From assembly GCF_900142515.1 (NCBI RefSeq), contig NZ_FRBC01000006.1, positions 62,001 to 126,000 on the forward strand: a DNA stretch of 64,000 nucleotides, written 5' to 3'. Below the pieces are notes generated by a model. That model was not told the DNA's origin, ran no database searches, and worked only from the letters and a program-made list of their open reading frames with translations. A program made the position numbers and the translations under genes. Source of the stretch: Pseudoselenomonas ruminantium (lineage in GTDB: Bacteria; Bacillota; Negativicutes; Selenomonadales; Selenomonadaceae). Shown here in pieces: positions 26,735 through 35,474 of this stretch (positions are counted from its first letter, which is position 1; each line of letters opens with the position of its first letter).

Positions 26735-27110
26735 TAGCCGCGACCTTCCTTCGCACGGTCTCAACTGCCTTCCGTATCTGCTCACTGGTATAAGGTTTCT
26801 GGATAAAATCCATCGCGCCCATCTTGAGCGTGGTCATAAGCTTCTGCGGCGTACCTGCTGAAGACAGCATGACCACTGGCAGATCAGGATTCACTTCCTT
26901 GATTGCCTGCAGCGCTTCAATCCCCCCTACTTCCGGCATCACGATATCCAGAAATACACAGTCAATTTGTTCTTCCAGATTCAGCATCACGGCTTCTTTG
27001 CCGTTTTGAGCTTCCAATACTTCACATTCCAGAGTTTCCAATTCCTGACGTAATTTCTTACGCAAAAGTTTTGAATCATCCGTAATAAGTACCCGCAGTT
27101 TTCTATCCAA
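26724..27110 (-). CDS. CheY-like single-domain response regulator
   Basis: 128 residues, receiver domain only. Acidic pair DD at 11-12, phospho-acceptor Asp55 in CVFLDIVMPE, signal Ser in VVMLSSAG and Lys in DFIQKPYT. It starts at a TTG codon with GGAGG eight bases upstream. It has no output domain, so it acts by protein contact like CheY. It forms a two-gene unit with the CheX-like protein; no histidine kinase is adjacent. Confidence 0.92.
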   Translation of the reverse strand: MDRKLRVLITDDSKLLRKKLRQELETLECEVLEAQNGKEAVMLNLEEQIDCVFLDIVMPEVGGIEALQAIKEVNPDLPVVMLSSAGTPQKLMTTLKMGAMDFIQKPYTSEQIRKAVETVRRKVAANDQ

Positions 27111-27192
27111 GGTGTCCGCCTCCTAAGCGAAATAGTAATTTATCCGTAGCTATATTATTCGCCAAGTGATTTTTATTTTCCTCCATGATTTC

Positions 27193-27222
27193 TTGACAAA
27201 ACAATTGCAAAAGTGATATTAT
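27193..27222 (+). promoter_or_regulatory. Promoter of the T-box/trpS transcript
   Basis: TTGACA at 27193-27198, an 18-base spacer and TATTAT at 27217-27222, a near-consensus sigma-70 promoter. Confidence 0.8.
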
Positions 27223-27229
27223 GCACTTG

Positions 27230-27502
27230 TATGAAAACCGTTGACGCGGAGATAACACCAGTCATGCTTTTCCAGAGAGTCCGGGGTGCTGCAAGCCGGA
27301 TAAAACACAAGCTGGCAAATGGACCGCTGAGGGCGCACTGAAAGATTTTTCCCATAGGATTTAGTAGGCTGCGACGGAGGACACCCGTTAGTTGTCGGAG
27401 GTATGCTAGTACCTCGCTAAGTGCATGGCTCAGCCATGAAACAGGGTGGCACCGCGAGAATTTCGTCCCTGACAGAAATATTTTCTGTCGGGGATTTTTT
27501 AG
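27230..27502 (+). promoter_or_regulatory. T-box riboswitch, tRNA-Trp specific
   Basis: A leader of about 270 nt before trpS. It carries the T-box core GGGTGGCACCGCG (27444-27458) and a terminator GACAGAAA/TTTCTGTC followed by a T run (27469-27502). The antiterminator bulge TGGC pairs with the GCCA end expected for tRNA-Trp. A TGG specifier is visible at 27320-27322 in AAATGGACC. Uncharged tRNA-Trp would stabilise the antiterminator and switch trpS on. The upstream boundary is approximate. Confidence 0.93.
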
Positions 27503-27532
27503 TTCCCCGGCAAACAAAGGAGCTAAAACATC

Positions 27533-28543
27533 ATGGAAAACGCAAATGAGAAAAAAATCATCCTCTCCGGCATCCAGCCCACGGGTGTCTTCACGCTGGG
27601 CAACTATCTGGGAGCCGTCAAGAACTGGCAGAAAATGCAAGAAGAATACAATTGCTACTACTTCATCGCTGATCTGCACTCCCTGACCATCCATATCGAT
27701 CCCACCAAACGCAAACAGCAGACCCTGCAGGCTTTCGCCCTGCTGCTGGCCTGCGGCCTTGACCCGGAAAAGAGCCTGATTTTCGTCCAGAGCCATGTCA
27801 AGAGTCATGCCGAGATGGGCTGGATCATGAGCTGCTGCTCCCAGTTCGGTGAACTTTCCCGCATGACGCAGTTCAAGGACAAGTCCAGCAAGCATCCGGA
27901 AAACATCAACGCCGGCCTCTTCACCTACCCGGCACTTATGGCTGGTGATATTTTACTTTATCAGGCTGACTACGTACCCGTTGGCGCTGACCAGACACAG
28001 CACCTCGAATTCACGCGCGATATCGCCACCCGCTTCAACCATAACTACGGCGAGATATTCAAGCTGCCCGAAGGCTACTTCCCGAAAGCCGGTGCCCGCG
28101 TCATGAGCCTGCAGGAGCCCACGAGCAAGATGAGCAAGTCCGACACCAACCCAAAGGCAACCATTTCTATATTAGATGAAGAAAATGTCATCCTGAAGAA
28201 ATTCAAGAGTGCCGTCACCGACAGCGAAGCCAAGGTCTGCTACCGCGAAGACAAACCCGGCGTCAGCAACCTCATGACGATTTACTCCGCCATCACCAGC
28301 AAGACCATGGCAGAAATCGAAGCCGAATTTGAGGGCAAAGGCTATGGCGACTTCAAGGCTGTGGTCGGCCAGGCTGTTGCCGACGAGCTCAAACCCGTAC
28401 GCGAAAAATACAAAGAGCTCATGCAGGACCGCAAACACCTCGAAGCCCTGATGAAACAGGGGGCCGAGCGTGCTGAATACATCGCCCGCAAGACGCTGAC
28501 CAAAGCCAAGAAAAAAGTCGGCCTGCTGCCGGAAATCCGTTAA
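27533..28543 (+). CDS. trpS: Tryptophanyl-tRNA synthetase
   Basis: 336 residues, class I synthetase. The HIGH-type motif is TGVFTLGNYLGAV, the KMSKS motif SKMSKSD, and the substrate-pocket motifs YYFIADLHSLT and VPVGADQTQHLE match TrpRS. It charges tRNA-Trp. It is monocistronic and controlled by the T-box leader. One of few plus-strand genes in the first 40 kb. Confidence 0.98.
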   Translation: MENANEKKIILSGIQPTGVFTLGNYLGAVKNWQKMQEEYNCYYFIADLHSLTIHIDPTKRKQQTLQAFALLLACGLDPEKSLIFVQSHVKSHAEMGWIMSCCSQFGELSRMTQFKDKSSKHPENINAGLFTYPALMAGDILLYQADYVPVGADQTQHLEFTRDIATRFNHNYGEIFKLPEGYFPKAGARVMSLQEPTSKMSKSDTNPKATISILDEENVILKKFKSAVTDSEAKVCYREDKPGVSNLMTIYSAITSKTMAEIEAEFEGKGYGDFKAVVGQAVADELKPVREKYKELMQDRKHLEALMKQGAERAEYIARKTLTKAKKKVGLLPEIR

Positions 28544-28578
28544 TCGGCCCAAATACAACGAATTCAAAAACGTAACAC

Positions 28579-28646
28579 AAATCCCGAGGGGGATGTTCCT
28601 GCGCGTTTTACACGCGAAACGCGCAGGAACATCCCCCTCGGGATTT
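28579..28646. terminator. Very long bidirectional terminator hairpin
   Basis: An almost perfect stem of about 30 bp (AAATCCCGAGGGGGATGTTC... with its exact complement) and a 7-base loop, with AT flanks on both sides. It lies between the convergent trpS and chemoreceptor genes. Confidence 0.9.
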
Positions 28647-28670
28647 AGCATATGCATTCCTTCAACGTTA

Positions 28671-30713
28671 TTATACCTTGAACTTCTGCACTTCCCGCTG
28701 CAGATCCATCGCCATCTTGGCCAGTTCGTTGCTGGCATGGGCGATTTCCTGTACGGAAGCGCTCTGTTCTTCGGTCGCTGCCGATACAGTTTCTGCCTCT
28801 TCAGCAGCACTGCGACTGGCTTCACCAATAGTACGGACGTGACCGACAATCTCCTGTCCACTTTCAGCCATCCCCGTAATCGCCGTAGAAATCTCCTGTA
28901 CCTGACGGGATACATTTTCGACAATCTCGATGATTTTGCGGAAGGACTCACCCATGGACATGATATTTTCTGTGCCCACGCGAACCTCCTCACTGCCCGC
29001 CTGCATGCCGGCTACAGCGTTGTCCGTATCGCGGCGGGTTTCTTCAATCAGGGTGGCAATACGATGGGCTGCTTCCTGCGAAGACTCAGCCAGCTTACGC
29101 ACTTCATCCGCTACCACCGCAAAGCCGCGGCCATGTTCCCCGGCCCGGGCTGCCTCGATAGCAGCGTTGAGCGCCAGCAGATTGGTCTGTTCGGAAATGC
29201 TGGAAATCGTATCCACAATCTGCCCGATTTCACTGGATCGCTCCCCCAATGCCGTGACCACCTTGGTGGATTCCCGGGTAGATTCTTCAATCCGCTTGAT
29301 CTGACCAATTGCCTCGTTAAGTGTCCTGCCGCCATCCCGGGCTACTTCAGATGCCTCCCGGCTTTGTGTAGCCGCTTCATCAGCCTTGCCAGCAATACCC
29401 TGAATTGTATCGTTGAGACTTTCAATGGCCTCAGAAGTAGAACTTACGGCATCCAACTGTTCACTAGTCCCCTGTGCCACCCGCACAATACTGTCTGCCA
29501 CCTGATTAGAAGCCTGTGCAGATTGGTCACTGGTGGCATTGAGTTCCTCCGAAGCTGCCGACAGGCTTTCAGCAGAAGTGCTGACATTGAAGAGCACCTT
29601 CTGCACGCCCTGCCGCATAGAGCGCACGGCTTCAGCCAGACGCCCCAGTTCATTATTCACGGTAATCCGCGCCGGACGATCACGGAAATCTCCATCCGCC
29701 AGAAGATGCATTTCATCCATCATCGTCGCGAGCGGCTTCATCGAACGATTGACCGTGAGCAGCACGCCCAAGGAAATCAGGACAATCAGCAGCAACGAGA
29801 TTCCCGTCATGATCTTCAGCACATTAGCCACCGGCGCAAATAACTCATCCTCATAAGCGATTGTTGCCATGCCCCAGCCTGTTGCCTTGATGGGATTATA
29901 GAAGGCAATCATATCTTCCCCATCAGCACGGGTGAATTTATAGACACCAGCCTCGCCGGAGAGCATCTTTTCCCCCAGCGTACGCACGGCCGGATCATCG
30001 TCCTCAGAAATCTTCTTCTTCATGATAGACGCTTCATCGGGATTGACAATATAGGTACCCTCTTTGGAAACCAGCAGGCTATAGCCTTTTTCCCCCAGCT
30101 TGAAGTTACTAACCTTCTCCATCACGGCATCCACATAGATAGCCGCCAGTACCATGCCGACATTGGCACCGCTGCTGTCCTTGGCCAGCGCGATGGAGTT
30201 GACGATGATCTTACCCGTAGCCTGGGATATGACCGGCGAGGCCATAAAGCTGTCCTTAGCCCCCGTCATGGTTTCCTTATACCATGCCTTATCCGCATTG
30301 TGCATTTCCTTGAAACCGGATTTGGTCTGCCCATAGAGCACTCCCGAACCATCAAACGGCCCCCAGCTCACACTGTCGTAAACGCCGGGATAGATCTTTT
30401 CCATCAGCTTGAGCCGATAGACGTTATTCTCATTCATCAACTCCGGCGCATTCTGCAGATTCTTGGCCGCTGGCTGGGAAGCTGCCGTCTGCGTCTCCAG
30501 CATCCGCGCATCCAGCCACGACGATACCCCGCTGGCCACTTCCTGCGCATTCTGCAGGGAACTGGTCGTCAATTGCTCCTCAAATGTAGAACCCACATAA
30601 CGGAAAATAATCCCCGCCATCAACATAAGCCCGATAACCACGATTGGAATCACAAAAAGTAAGATCTCCGCCTTAACCGTCCGTCCCCGTTCCGGAATAA
30701 CCTGCTCAGCCAT
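28671..30713 (-). CDS. Methyl-accepting chemotaxis protein, dCache sensor
   Basis: 680 residues. One membrane helix at about 17-37, a periplasmic double-Cache domain (about 40-295; [21 protein letters not shown], then [28 protein letters not shown] and [18 protein letters not shown]), a second membrane helix (about 300-322), a HAMP domain, and a long cytoplasmic signalling hairpin with the tip [21 protein letters not shown]. dCache domains bind amino acids or small organic acids; the ligand is unknown. It is monocistronic, with AGAGAGG before the start. Confidence 0.93.
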   Translation of the reverse strand: MAEQVIPERGRTVKAEILLFVIPIVVIGLMLMAGIIFRYVGSTFEEQLTTSSLQNAQEVASGVSSWLDARMLETQTAASQPAAKNLQNAPELMNENNVYRLKLMEKIYPGVYDSVSWGPFDGSGVLYGQTKSGFKEMHNADKAWYKETMTGAKDSFMASPVISQATGKIIVNSIALAKDSSGANVGMVLAAIYVDAVMEKVSNFKLGEKGYSLLVSKEGTYIVNPDEASIMKKKISEDDDPAVRTLGEKMLSGEAGVYKFTRADGEDMIAFYNPIKATGWGMATIAYEDELFAPVANVLKIMTGISLLLIVLISLGVLLTVNRSMKPLATMMDEMHLLADGDFRDRPARITVNNELGRLAEAVRSMRQGVQKVLFNVSTSAESLSAASEELNATSDQSAQASNQVADSIVRVAQGTSEQLDAVSSTSEAIESLNDTIQGIAGKADEAATQSREASEVARDGGRTLNEAIGQIKRIEESTRESTKVVTALGERSSEIGQIVDTISSISEQTNLLALNAAIEAARAGEHGRGFAVVADEVRKLAESSQEAAHRIATLIEETRRDTDNAVAGMQAGSEEVRVGTENIMSMGESFRKIIEIVENVSRQVQEISTAITGMAESGQEIVGHVRTIGEASRSAAEEAETVSAATEEQSASVQEIAHASNELAKMAMDLQREVQKFKV

Positions 30714-30761
30714 AAAGATTCACCTCTCTAAAAAATCCCATATCCGAACTCCCGTCCCCCT

Positions 30762-30877
30762 GGCGCCCAAGGATGGGCGCCTGCGGACGTAAATCCCCGG
30801 AAGGGATTTCAGTCCGCGTTTTCGCCTGTGCCCGCAAGGGTATTTGGTGACTTTTCTTTGCGCCAAAGAAAAGTCAC
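30762..30877. repeat. Three-hairpin intergenic repeat, copy B
   Basis: Same order of hairpins as at 19868-19963: GGCGCCC/GGGCGCC, TGCGGACGTAAATCC with complement, and GTGACTTTTCTTTG with CAAAGAAAAGTCAC. It is about 20 bases longer because of an insertion (GCCTGTGCCCGCAAGGG) before the third hairpin. It lies between an SHMT-like gene and a chemoreceptor gene. Confidence 0.8.
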
Positions 30878-30890
30878 ACCTCGCATTACC

Positions 30891-32177
30891 TTATATATTC
30901 CAGTGAATCATCGCCCGCATCGCCATCTCGGCATCGCCGTCATCAAACGCCTCCATTTCCGGCAGCCAGTCTTCGGCGAACAGTGGCAGATCCTCCACCA
31001 GTTTCTTGATGAACTTGCTCACGGTCTGCATGGCCGCTTCATCCTGCGGCGAATTGAGGAACTGGCCCAGTATCCTGCCAACCGCCTCCATTTCCTCTGC
31101 CTGCAGGAAACGGGTGGCACTGTCCAGGCTGGACAGACGCAGAATCGGATAGCTGATATTATCATCGGAAGTCATCAGCGTCTCTGCCTTGACCAGCAGG
31201 CCAGCTTCTTTCAGCTTATCGGCCACCTCTTCTCCATTCGAACCATCCGGCAGCTGTACCAACACCAGATGATTTTCCGTAGGACTGCACAAGAGCTTGC
31301 AGCCGGCACCCAAAAGCCCATTTTCCAATCCTCGGGCATTATCGAGAACCTGCTGGGCATAATCCTGATACTCCATGCAATCTGCTTCTTTGAAGACCAG
31401 CGCCAAAGATGCCAGCACATTCTTCTTCAGGGAGCTATGTCCCGTCTCAATCACGGTCCTGTCCAAAAGCTCCGCTATCTTGTCCTTGCAAAGGATAATA
31501 CCATTCTGCGGGCCATGCAGGGCATCGCTGGCCGCAAAGGTCGCCACATCTGCATAAGGAACCGGCGAAGCAATCTTGCCTGCGGCCACCAGCCCGGAAT
31601 TCTGTCCCATATCAATCCAGAGATACGCCCCCACCTCATCAGCAATCCTGCGCAGCTGGGCATAATCAATATTGCGCGGATAGTTGACCGGCGAATAGAT
31701 GATCATATCCGGACGATGCTTATGCGCCAGCGCCTGCACCTTCGCAAAATTCAGCTCCAGCGTATCCGGCTCCACGCCAAATTTCACGAAATCATACTGC
31801 AGATCGCCGGTGCAATGCTCCGACTTGCGCAGGTTGAACGAGAGCACCTTATCGCCTTTTTTCAACAGCGCCAGCATCACGACACGGGAAGCAATGGCCA
31901 GGCTGCCAGTACGCACGATTGCATGCTCTGCCCCATAAAGCTCCTTGGCCCGCGCCACCGCCAGCCGCTCCAGCGAACTGCGATGATGCGTCTTATGGTG
32001 ATCAATGATCTCATCCCCCAGCGTACTGCCCTTCAGGAACGCAGCAAACGGCGAAGCCGCATTCGTGGTCGGTATCAACGACAAGGTGATACGCTGCTGC
32101 TTCAGAGCCCGCTTCAACTGCCCGCAGAGTTCAGGATCAAAGGATTCTAATTTCGTCAGGATTTTCTCATTGGTCAT
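30891..32177 (-). CDS. SHMT-like fold-type I protein lacking the PLP lysine
   Basis: 428 residues that align with serine hydroxymethyltransferase over most of the length: SSLERLAVARAKELYGAEHA, KKGDKVLSFNLRKSEHCTG, LWIDMGQNSGLVAAG, SYPILRLSSLDSATR. The normal catalytic stretch (TTTTHKTLRGPRGG in true enzymes) reads TFAASDALHGPQNG, so the Schiff-base lysine is Asp218; the nearby DMAH histidine is Gln192. It therefore cannot use PLP in the usual way and may be a pseudoenzyme, a regulator or a new activity. ATG 32177 has AAAGGAC eight bases upstream. No folate or glycine genes adjoin it. Confidence 0.75.
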   Translation of the reverse strand: MTNEKILTKLESFDPELCGQLKRALKQQRITLSLIPTTNAASPFAAFLKGSTLGDEIIDHHKTHHRSSLERLAVARAKELYGAEHAIVRTGSLAIASRVVMLALLKKGDKVLSFNLRKSEHCTGDLQYDFVKFGVEPDTLELNFAKVQALAHKHRPDMIIYSPVNYPRNIDYAQLRRIADEVGAYLWIDMGQNSGLVAAGKIASPVPYADVATFAASDALHGPQNGIILCKDKIAELLDRTVIETGHSSLKKNVLASLALVFKEADCMEYQDYAQQVLDNARGLENGLLGAGCKLLCSPTENHLVLVQLPDGSNGEEVADKLKEAGLLVKAETLMTSDDNISYPILRLSSLDSATRFLQAEEMEAVGRILGQFLNSPQDEAAMQTVSKFIKKLVEDLPLFAEDWLPEMEAFDDGDAEMAMRAMIHWNI

Positions 32178-32314
32178 ATGTACTGTCCTTTCTAATCTGA
32201 GATTATTTTTACATAAAAGACATCTATTCTTATCGAAAATAAAGTTCGACAAATAGATTACTGATTCCTGCTTTTTTTGACATCTTGCCATTTCCCCCAA
32301 CAGGCTGGCTATGA

Positions 32315-32504
32315 GTGCGGCAGGGGATGACTGACGGGAGCGTAGGGCCTTGGGCGTGAAGAAAAACTTTTTCCTCAACCACAAAAAGAGTCATTAAAAG
32401 TCAGCTGTTTGAGCGCAGCGAGTTTTGACTTTTAATGACTCATCCAAGAGGAAAAAGTTTTTTAGCCCAAGGCACCAGCGGACGGCAGGCATCCCCTGCC
32501 GCAC
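32315..32504. repeat. 190-bp fold-back element between two genes
   Basis: Left arm GTGCGGCAGGGGATG, GGCCTTGGGC, AACTTTTTCCTC, GAGTCATTAAAAGTCA; each has its complement in reverse order on the right, ending ATCCCCTGCCGCAC. The loop is near 32405-32422. Together with flanks this explains the 355-bp gene-free stretch 32178-32532. It is far longer than a normal terminator. Confidence 0.8.
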
Positions 32505-32532
32505 GCCTTGTGCCAAAAACTTAGGGGTAATC

Positions 32533-33969
32533 TTACTTATTCATGTCTTCCCACTTTTCTTCGAGTTCTTCCACGATGCGGGCATGTTCTTCTTCGGTCA
32601 GGGTAACCTTACCGCGATAAACAAAGGCTGCCAGCACGAGCAGGACGACCGGGATTGCGAACATGATGAGCTGGAATTTCAGCAGGCCGCCAGCCGTGAT
32701 ATCTGCAGCCGTTGCCCCGCCGGTCATGCCAACCCATACAGCCGTCAGACCGACGATGCCGCCGGTAACTGCACCGGAGAGCTTATCCACCAGCGGACGC
32801 ACGCAGAGGCAGACCGCTTCATCACGATGGCCAAGCTTGAGCTGACCATATTCTACCGAGTCCGTAATCGTCATCAAAACCACGAGGAAAATCAGCGGCT
32901 GCGGCAAAGCAAAGAGACCAGCGGCCGTCAGGGCCATCCAGACATTCGTGCCGGACATCGCATAGAGAACCAGAGCCACCGTCATGATAGCCAGAGAGCT
33001 GAAGAACAGCTTGCGGCGGCTGAACTTCGTCGTCAGCACAGGGAACAGAGCCACAGCCATGAGGCCGATGACCACGTTGATGATACCCAGGATGGAGAAT
33101 TTCGTTGCATCACCAATTACGTAGATGAAATAGTAAAGATTGAAGTTATTGACAATATTCTGACCTAAACCCAAAATCAAATAAGCACAGGCTATCCACA
33201 GCAGCTGGTCATTCTTGGCCAGGACCTTGAATACATCTTTGAAAGAAGTATCAACCTTGTTCTCACGCAGAGCCGAATCCTGTTCCTTCGTACCAATACC
33301 TAGGATGATTGCACCCAGAGTCGCAATACCACCACCGATGCAGGCAAAGGCAAACCAGCCCTGCGGGTCACCGGCACCACCATTCTGATTGACGGAGAAG
33401 TAAAGGACAATCGGCATAACCATGATGGTAACGAGCTGGCCACCGAAAACGGAACCAATACGTGCAACCGTTGCCGTGATCTCACGCTCATGAGAATCAA
33501 AGGACAGGGCCGGAATCATGGACCAGATAGCTACGTCCTTAGCAGAATAGAACACATCCATGACAAAGTAAACGATAGCGAACAAAATCAGATAAAGCGT
33601 TGGATTGGAAACCGTCAGGCCGCCGAAATCCGTGAACAGCGCTGCCAGCGTGATAGCAGCTACGAATGCACCCACGATAACCCAAGGCTTGAACCGGCCC
33701 CAACGGGTCTTCGTCTTGTCGATGATGTTGCCCATGAACGGGTCGATGAACAGCTCTGCCACACGCAGAACCATGATGATGGTCGTAACCACACCAATCA
33801 TATAAGCGTCCCGGCTGGGATTGTCGGACGAGAACAGATTACTCGTCACGAAAATCATGAAATACGTTGCCAACATGGCGTAAAATACGTCATGACCAAA
33901 AGTGCCGCAAGCATAAGCGATACGCGGCCACATGCTGCCCTTCTTCTCTGCCACTGCTACTGCCTCCAT
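32533..33969 (-). CDS. GPH-family sugar:cation symporter
   Basis: 478 residues with twelve predicted membrane segments. The start RIAYACGTFGHDVFYAMLAT, VADLF-type VAELFIDPFMGNIIDKTKTRWGRFKPW and the central loop match the glycoside-pentoside-hexuronide symporters (MelB, LacS, XynP). Its operator sites match those before lacZ, so a galactoside or raffinose-type substrate is likely but inferred. It lies 17 bp behind a cytidylate-kinase-like gene in the same operon. Confidence 0.88.
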   Translation of the reverse strand: MEAVAVAEKKGSMWPRIAYACGTFGHDVFYAMLATYFMIFVTSNLFSSDNPSRDAYMIGVVTTIIMVLRVAELFIDPFMGNIIDKTKTRWGRFKPWVIVGAFVAAITLAALFTDFGGLTVSNPTLYLILFAIVYFVMDVFYSAKDVAIWSMIPALSFDSHEREITATVARIGSVFGGQLVTIMVMPIVLYFSVNQNGGAGDPQGWFAFACIGGGIATLGAIILGIGTKEQDSALRENKVDTSFKDVFKVLAKNDQLLWIACAYLILGLGQNIVNNFNLYYFIYVIGDATKFSILGIINVVIGLMAVALFPVLTTKFSRRKLFFSSLAIMTVALVLYAMSGTNVWMALTAAGLFALPQPLIFLVVLMTITDSVEYGQLKLGHRDEAVCLCVRPLVDKLSGAVTGGIVGLTAVWVGMTGGATAADITAGGLLKFQLIMFAIPVVLLVLAAFVYRGKVTLTEEEHARIVEELEEKWEDMNK

Positions 33970-33986
33970 AACTAAAGCCTCCTCAA

Positions 33987-34586
33987 TCAGCCTTTGATCT
34001 CACGCATATAGGCAATCAGCCCATCTGCGATTTTTTCCAAGTCCCCGGAGCTGGTATTCACGACCAAATCGTAATTCTCCCCAGCGCCCCAGGTACGGCC
34101 CGTATAGTAATTGTAATAGCGGGCACGCTTCTCATCTTCCTTGTCCAATTCTTTCAGGCTCTTGCCATCATAAACGTCCTGACCACGCTTCTCCCGGAAA
34201 TCATCATCGGCACAGACAAAGATAGAGAAAACGTTATCTAATTTGCGCAGAGCATAATCCGCGCTGCGGCCCAGGAAAATGCACGGGCCATCTTTGGCAA
34301 TCTTGCGGATAGCTGCCGACTCGCTCATGAACATCTCCTGGCTGGAGCTGCCCATATGTGTGCCAAAGGAGTGGAACGGAATGAAGCTCAGGGACAACGG
34401 CTTGACCTGATTTTCCATCTCCAGCAGCTCTTCTTCGCTCAAATCATCAATGCCCATCTTGGCTGCGGCGATATGGACAATCTGGCGGTCATAGAGCTTG
34501 ATGCCCAGCTTCTTGGCCATGATTTCCGCCAACTCCCGGCCGCCGGCGCCATACTGGCGGCTGATGGTTATAACAGTATTTTCCAT
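33987..34586 (-). CDS. Cytidylate kinase-like family protein
   Basis: 199 residues. A P-loop-like start ITISRQYGAGGRELAEIMAK, then DRQIVHIAA, CIFLGRSADYAL, IFVCADDDFREKR and a lid RARYYNYYTGRTWG. This matches the cytidylate-kinase-like family common in gut Firmicutes, whose substrate is unknown. The P-loop ends GAGGRE instead of GSGKT/S, as usual for this family. It is first in an operon with a sugar symporter, behind LacI-type operators, so it may phosphorylate a sugar-related compound; that is speculation. Confidence 0.75.
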   Translation of the reverse strand: MENTVITISRQYGAGGRELAEIMAKKLGIKLYDRQIVHIAAAKMGIDDLSEEELLEMENQVKPLSLSFIPFHSFGTHMGSSSQEMFMSESAAIRKIAKDGPCIFLGRSADYALRKLDNVFSIFVCADDDFREKRGQDVYDGKSLKELDKEDEKRARYYNYYTGRTWGAGENYDLVVNTSSGDLEKIADGLIAYMREIKG

Positions 34587-34619
34587 TCTGAATCCCCCTC
34601 ATTGTGTTTGGAAAATAAA

Positions 34620-34634
34620 TGTAAACGTTTTCTT
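34620..34634. promoter_or_regulatory. LacI-type operator, proximal site
   Basis: TGTAAACGTTTTCTT, a GalR/LacI-type half-palindrome around a central CG, about 35 bases before the cytidylate-kinase-like start. Confidence 0.55.
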
Positions 34635-34690
34635 TAGGTTTAAAAAATAAACATCGCATTACTATTGAAATCATTCTCACCTGAATCAAT

Positions 34691-34742
34691 AGTAAACGAT
34701 TTCCTCATCTATTATTATAGCGTGTTTTAGAGATAATGCAAT
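34691..34742 (-). promoter_or_regulatory. Promoter and LacI-type operator of the symporter operon
   Basis: On the minus strand, TTGCAT at 34736-34741 and TATAAT at 34714-34719 (16-base spacer). AGTAAACGATTTCCT at 34691-34705 lies across the expected start site. The same core AGTAAACGATTTC occurs before lacZ at 40905. Confidence 0.65.
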
Positions 34743-34802
34743 ATGTTTAATAAAAATAGTAATTTTCAGACTTCGTTATAAAAACTTATCCCCCACACAT
34801 AT

Positions 34803-35405
34803 AAATTGCAGTTTGCTGATGAATTCGTGCTGAAGGTATCCCGTTCATACGCCGTCAGGGTTCACGGGGGAGTACTTTTTCTGTTTCCGCTAAACGACCC
34901 TCCCTGTAAGGTTAGAGTTGTTTAGCTGGATTGCGCCGGGCAGGCCAGCGGCGCGTTTTTCAGCGTGCTCTTTAGCTGCTGCCTGCGTCGGGCCGGTCTT
35001 CGCTGCGCTCAGACGATCGCTCCCACAGAAAAAGCACTCCCCCGTTCGCCCCCAGGCACGATTTCGGCAATTGGCACGAACCGGTTCTCACGTAACAAGC
35101 ACATCGATGTGCTTGCACCTTACAGCAAAGGCGTAGTGGTCTTTACGTGCGTATCTTTGGGTGGCGGTGGGGATGCTTTTCCGCCGACGGAACGACTGCC
35201 TGAACGAAGTGAAGGCTGGCCCGCAAACAGCATTTGCTGGAAGCTTCGTTGATTGGAGCGCCGTTGGCCTGCCCGGCGCAGGTAACTGGAAGATACGTAC
35301 TTCTGCTGGCGGGTCATTTAGTGGAGCGGCGAAAAAGTATTCCCACCGCCGCCCCGCTGAGCTGTAACAAATTGCGTTCAAGCTCACACAAACAAACTGC
35401 AATTT
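34803..35405. mobile_element. 603-bp fold-back element with 13-bp terminal inverted repeats
   Basis: Perfect ends AAATTGCAGTTTG (34803-34815) and CAAACTGCAATTT (35393-35405). The centre is the palindrome CAAGCACATCGATGTGCTTG (35096-35115), almost exactly midway. Internal arms also pair: TTGCGCCGGGCAGGCC near 34931 with GGCCTGCCCGGCGCA near 35266, and CGGGGGAGTACTTTTTCTGT near 34865 with ACAGAAAAAGCACTCCCCCG near 35027. No ORF encodes a recognisable transposase. It resembles a MITE or nested fold-back element. A shorter relative is at 51598-51858. Confidence 0.8.
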
Positions 35406-35410
35406 ACAAA

Positions 35411-35442
35411 AAGCCCGCTGACACATTTGTGTCAACGAGCTT
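35411..35442 (-). terminator. Terminator after the alpha-galactosidase gene
   Basis: Stem AGCTCGTTGACAC with GTGTCAGCGGGCT, followed on the minus strand by a T run that leads straight into the end of the fold-back element. Confidence 0.8.
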
Positions 35443-35474
35443 TCAGCTTTTGGGGAAAATTTCGCAGTCCCCTA

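Noticed and set aside
27173-27895. 240-residue minus-strand frame across the T-box and trpS
   Set aside because: Covers a functional riboswitch and the trpS start in antisense.
30828-32150. 440-residue plus-strand frame opposite the SHMT-like gene
   Set aside because: Antisense shadow; starts inside an intergenic repeat and shows no domain.
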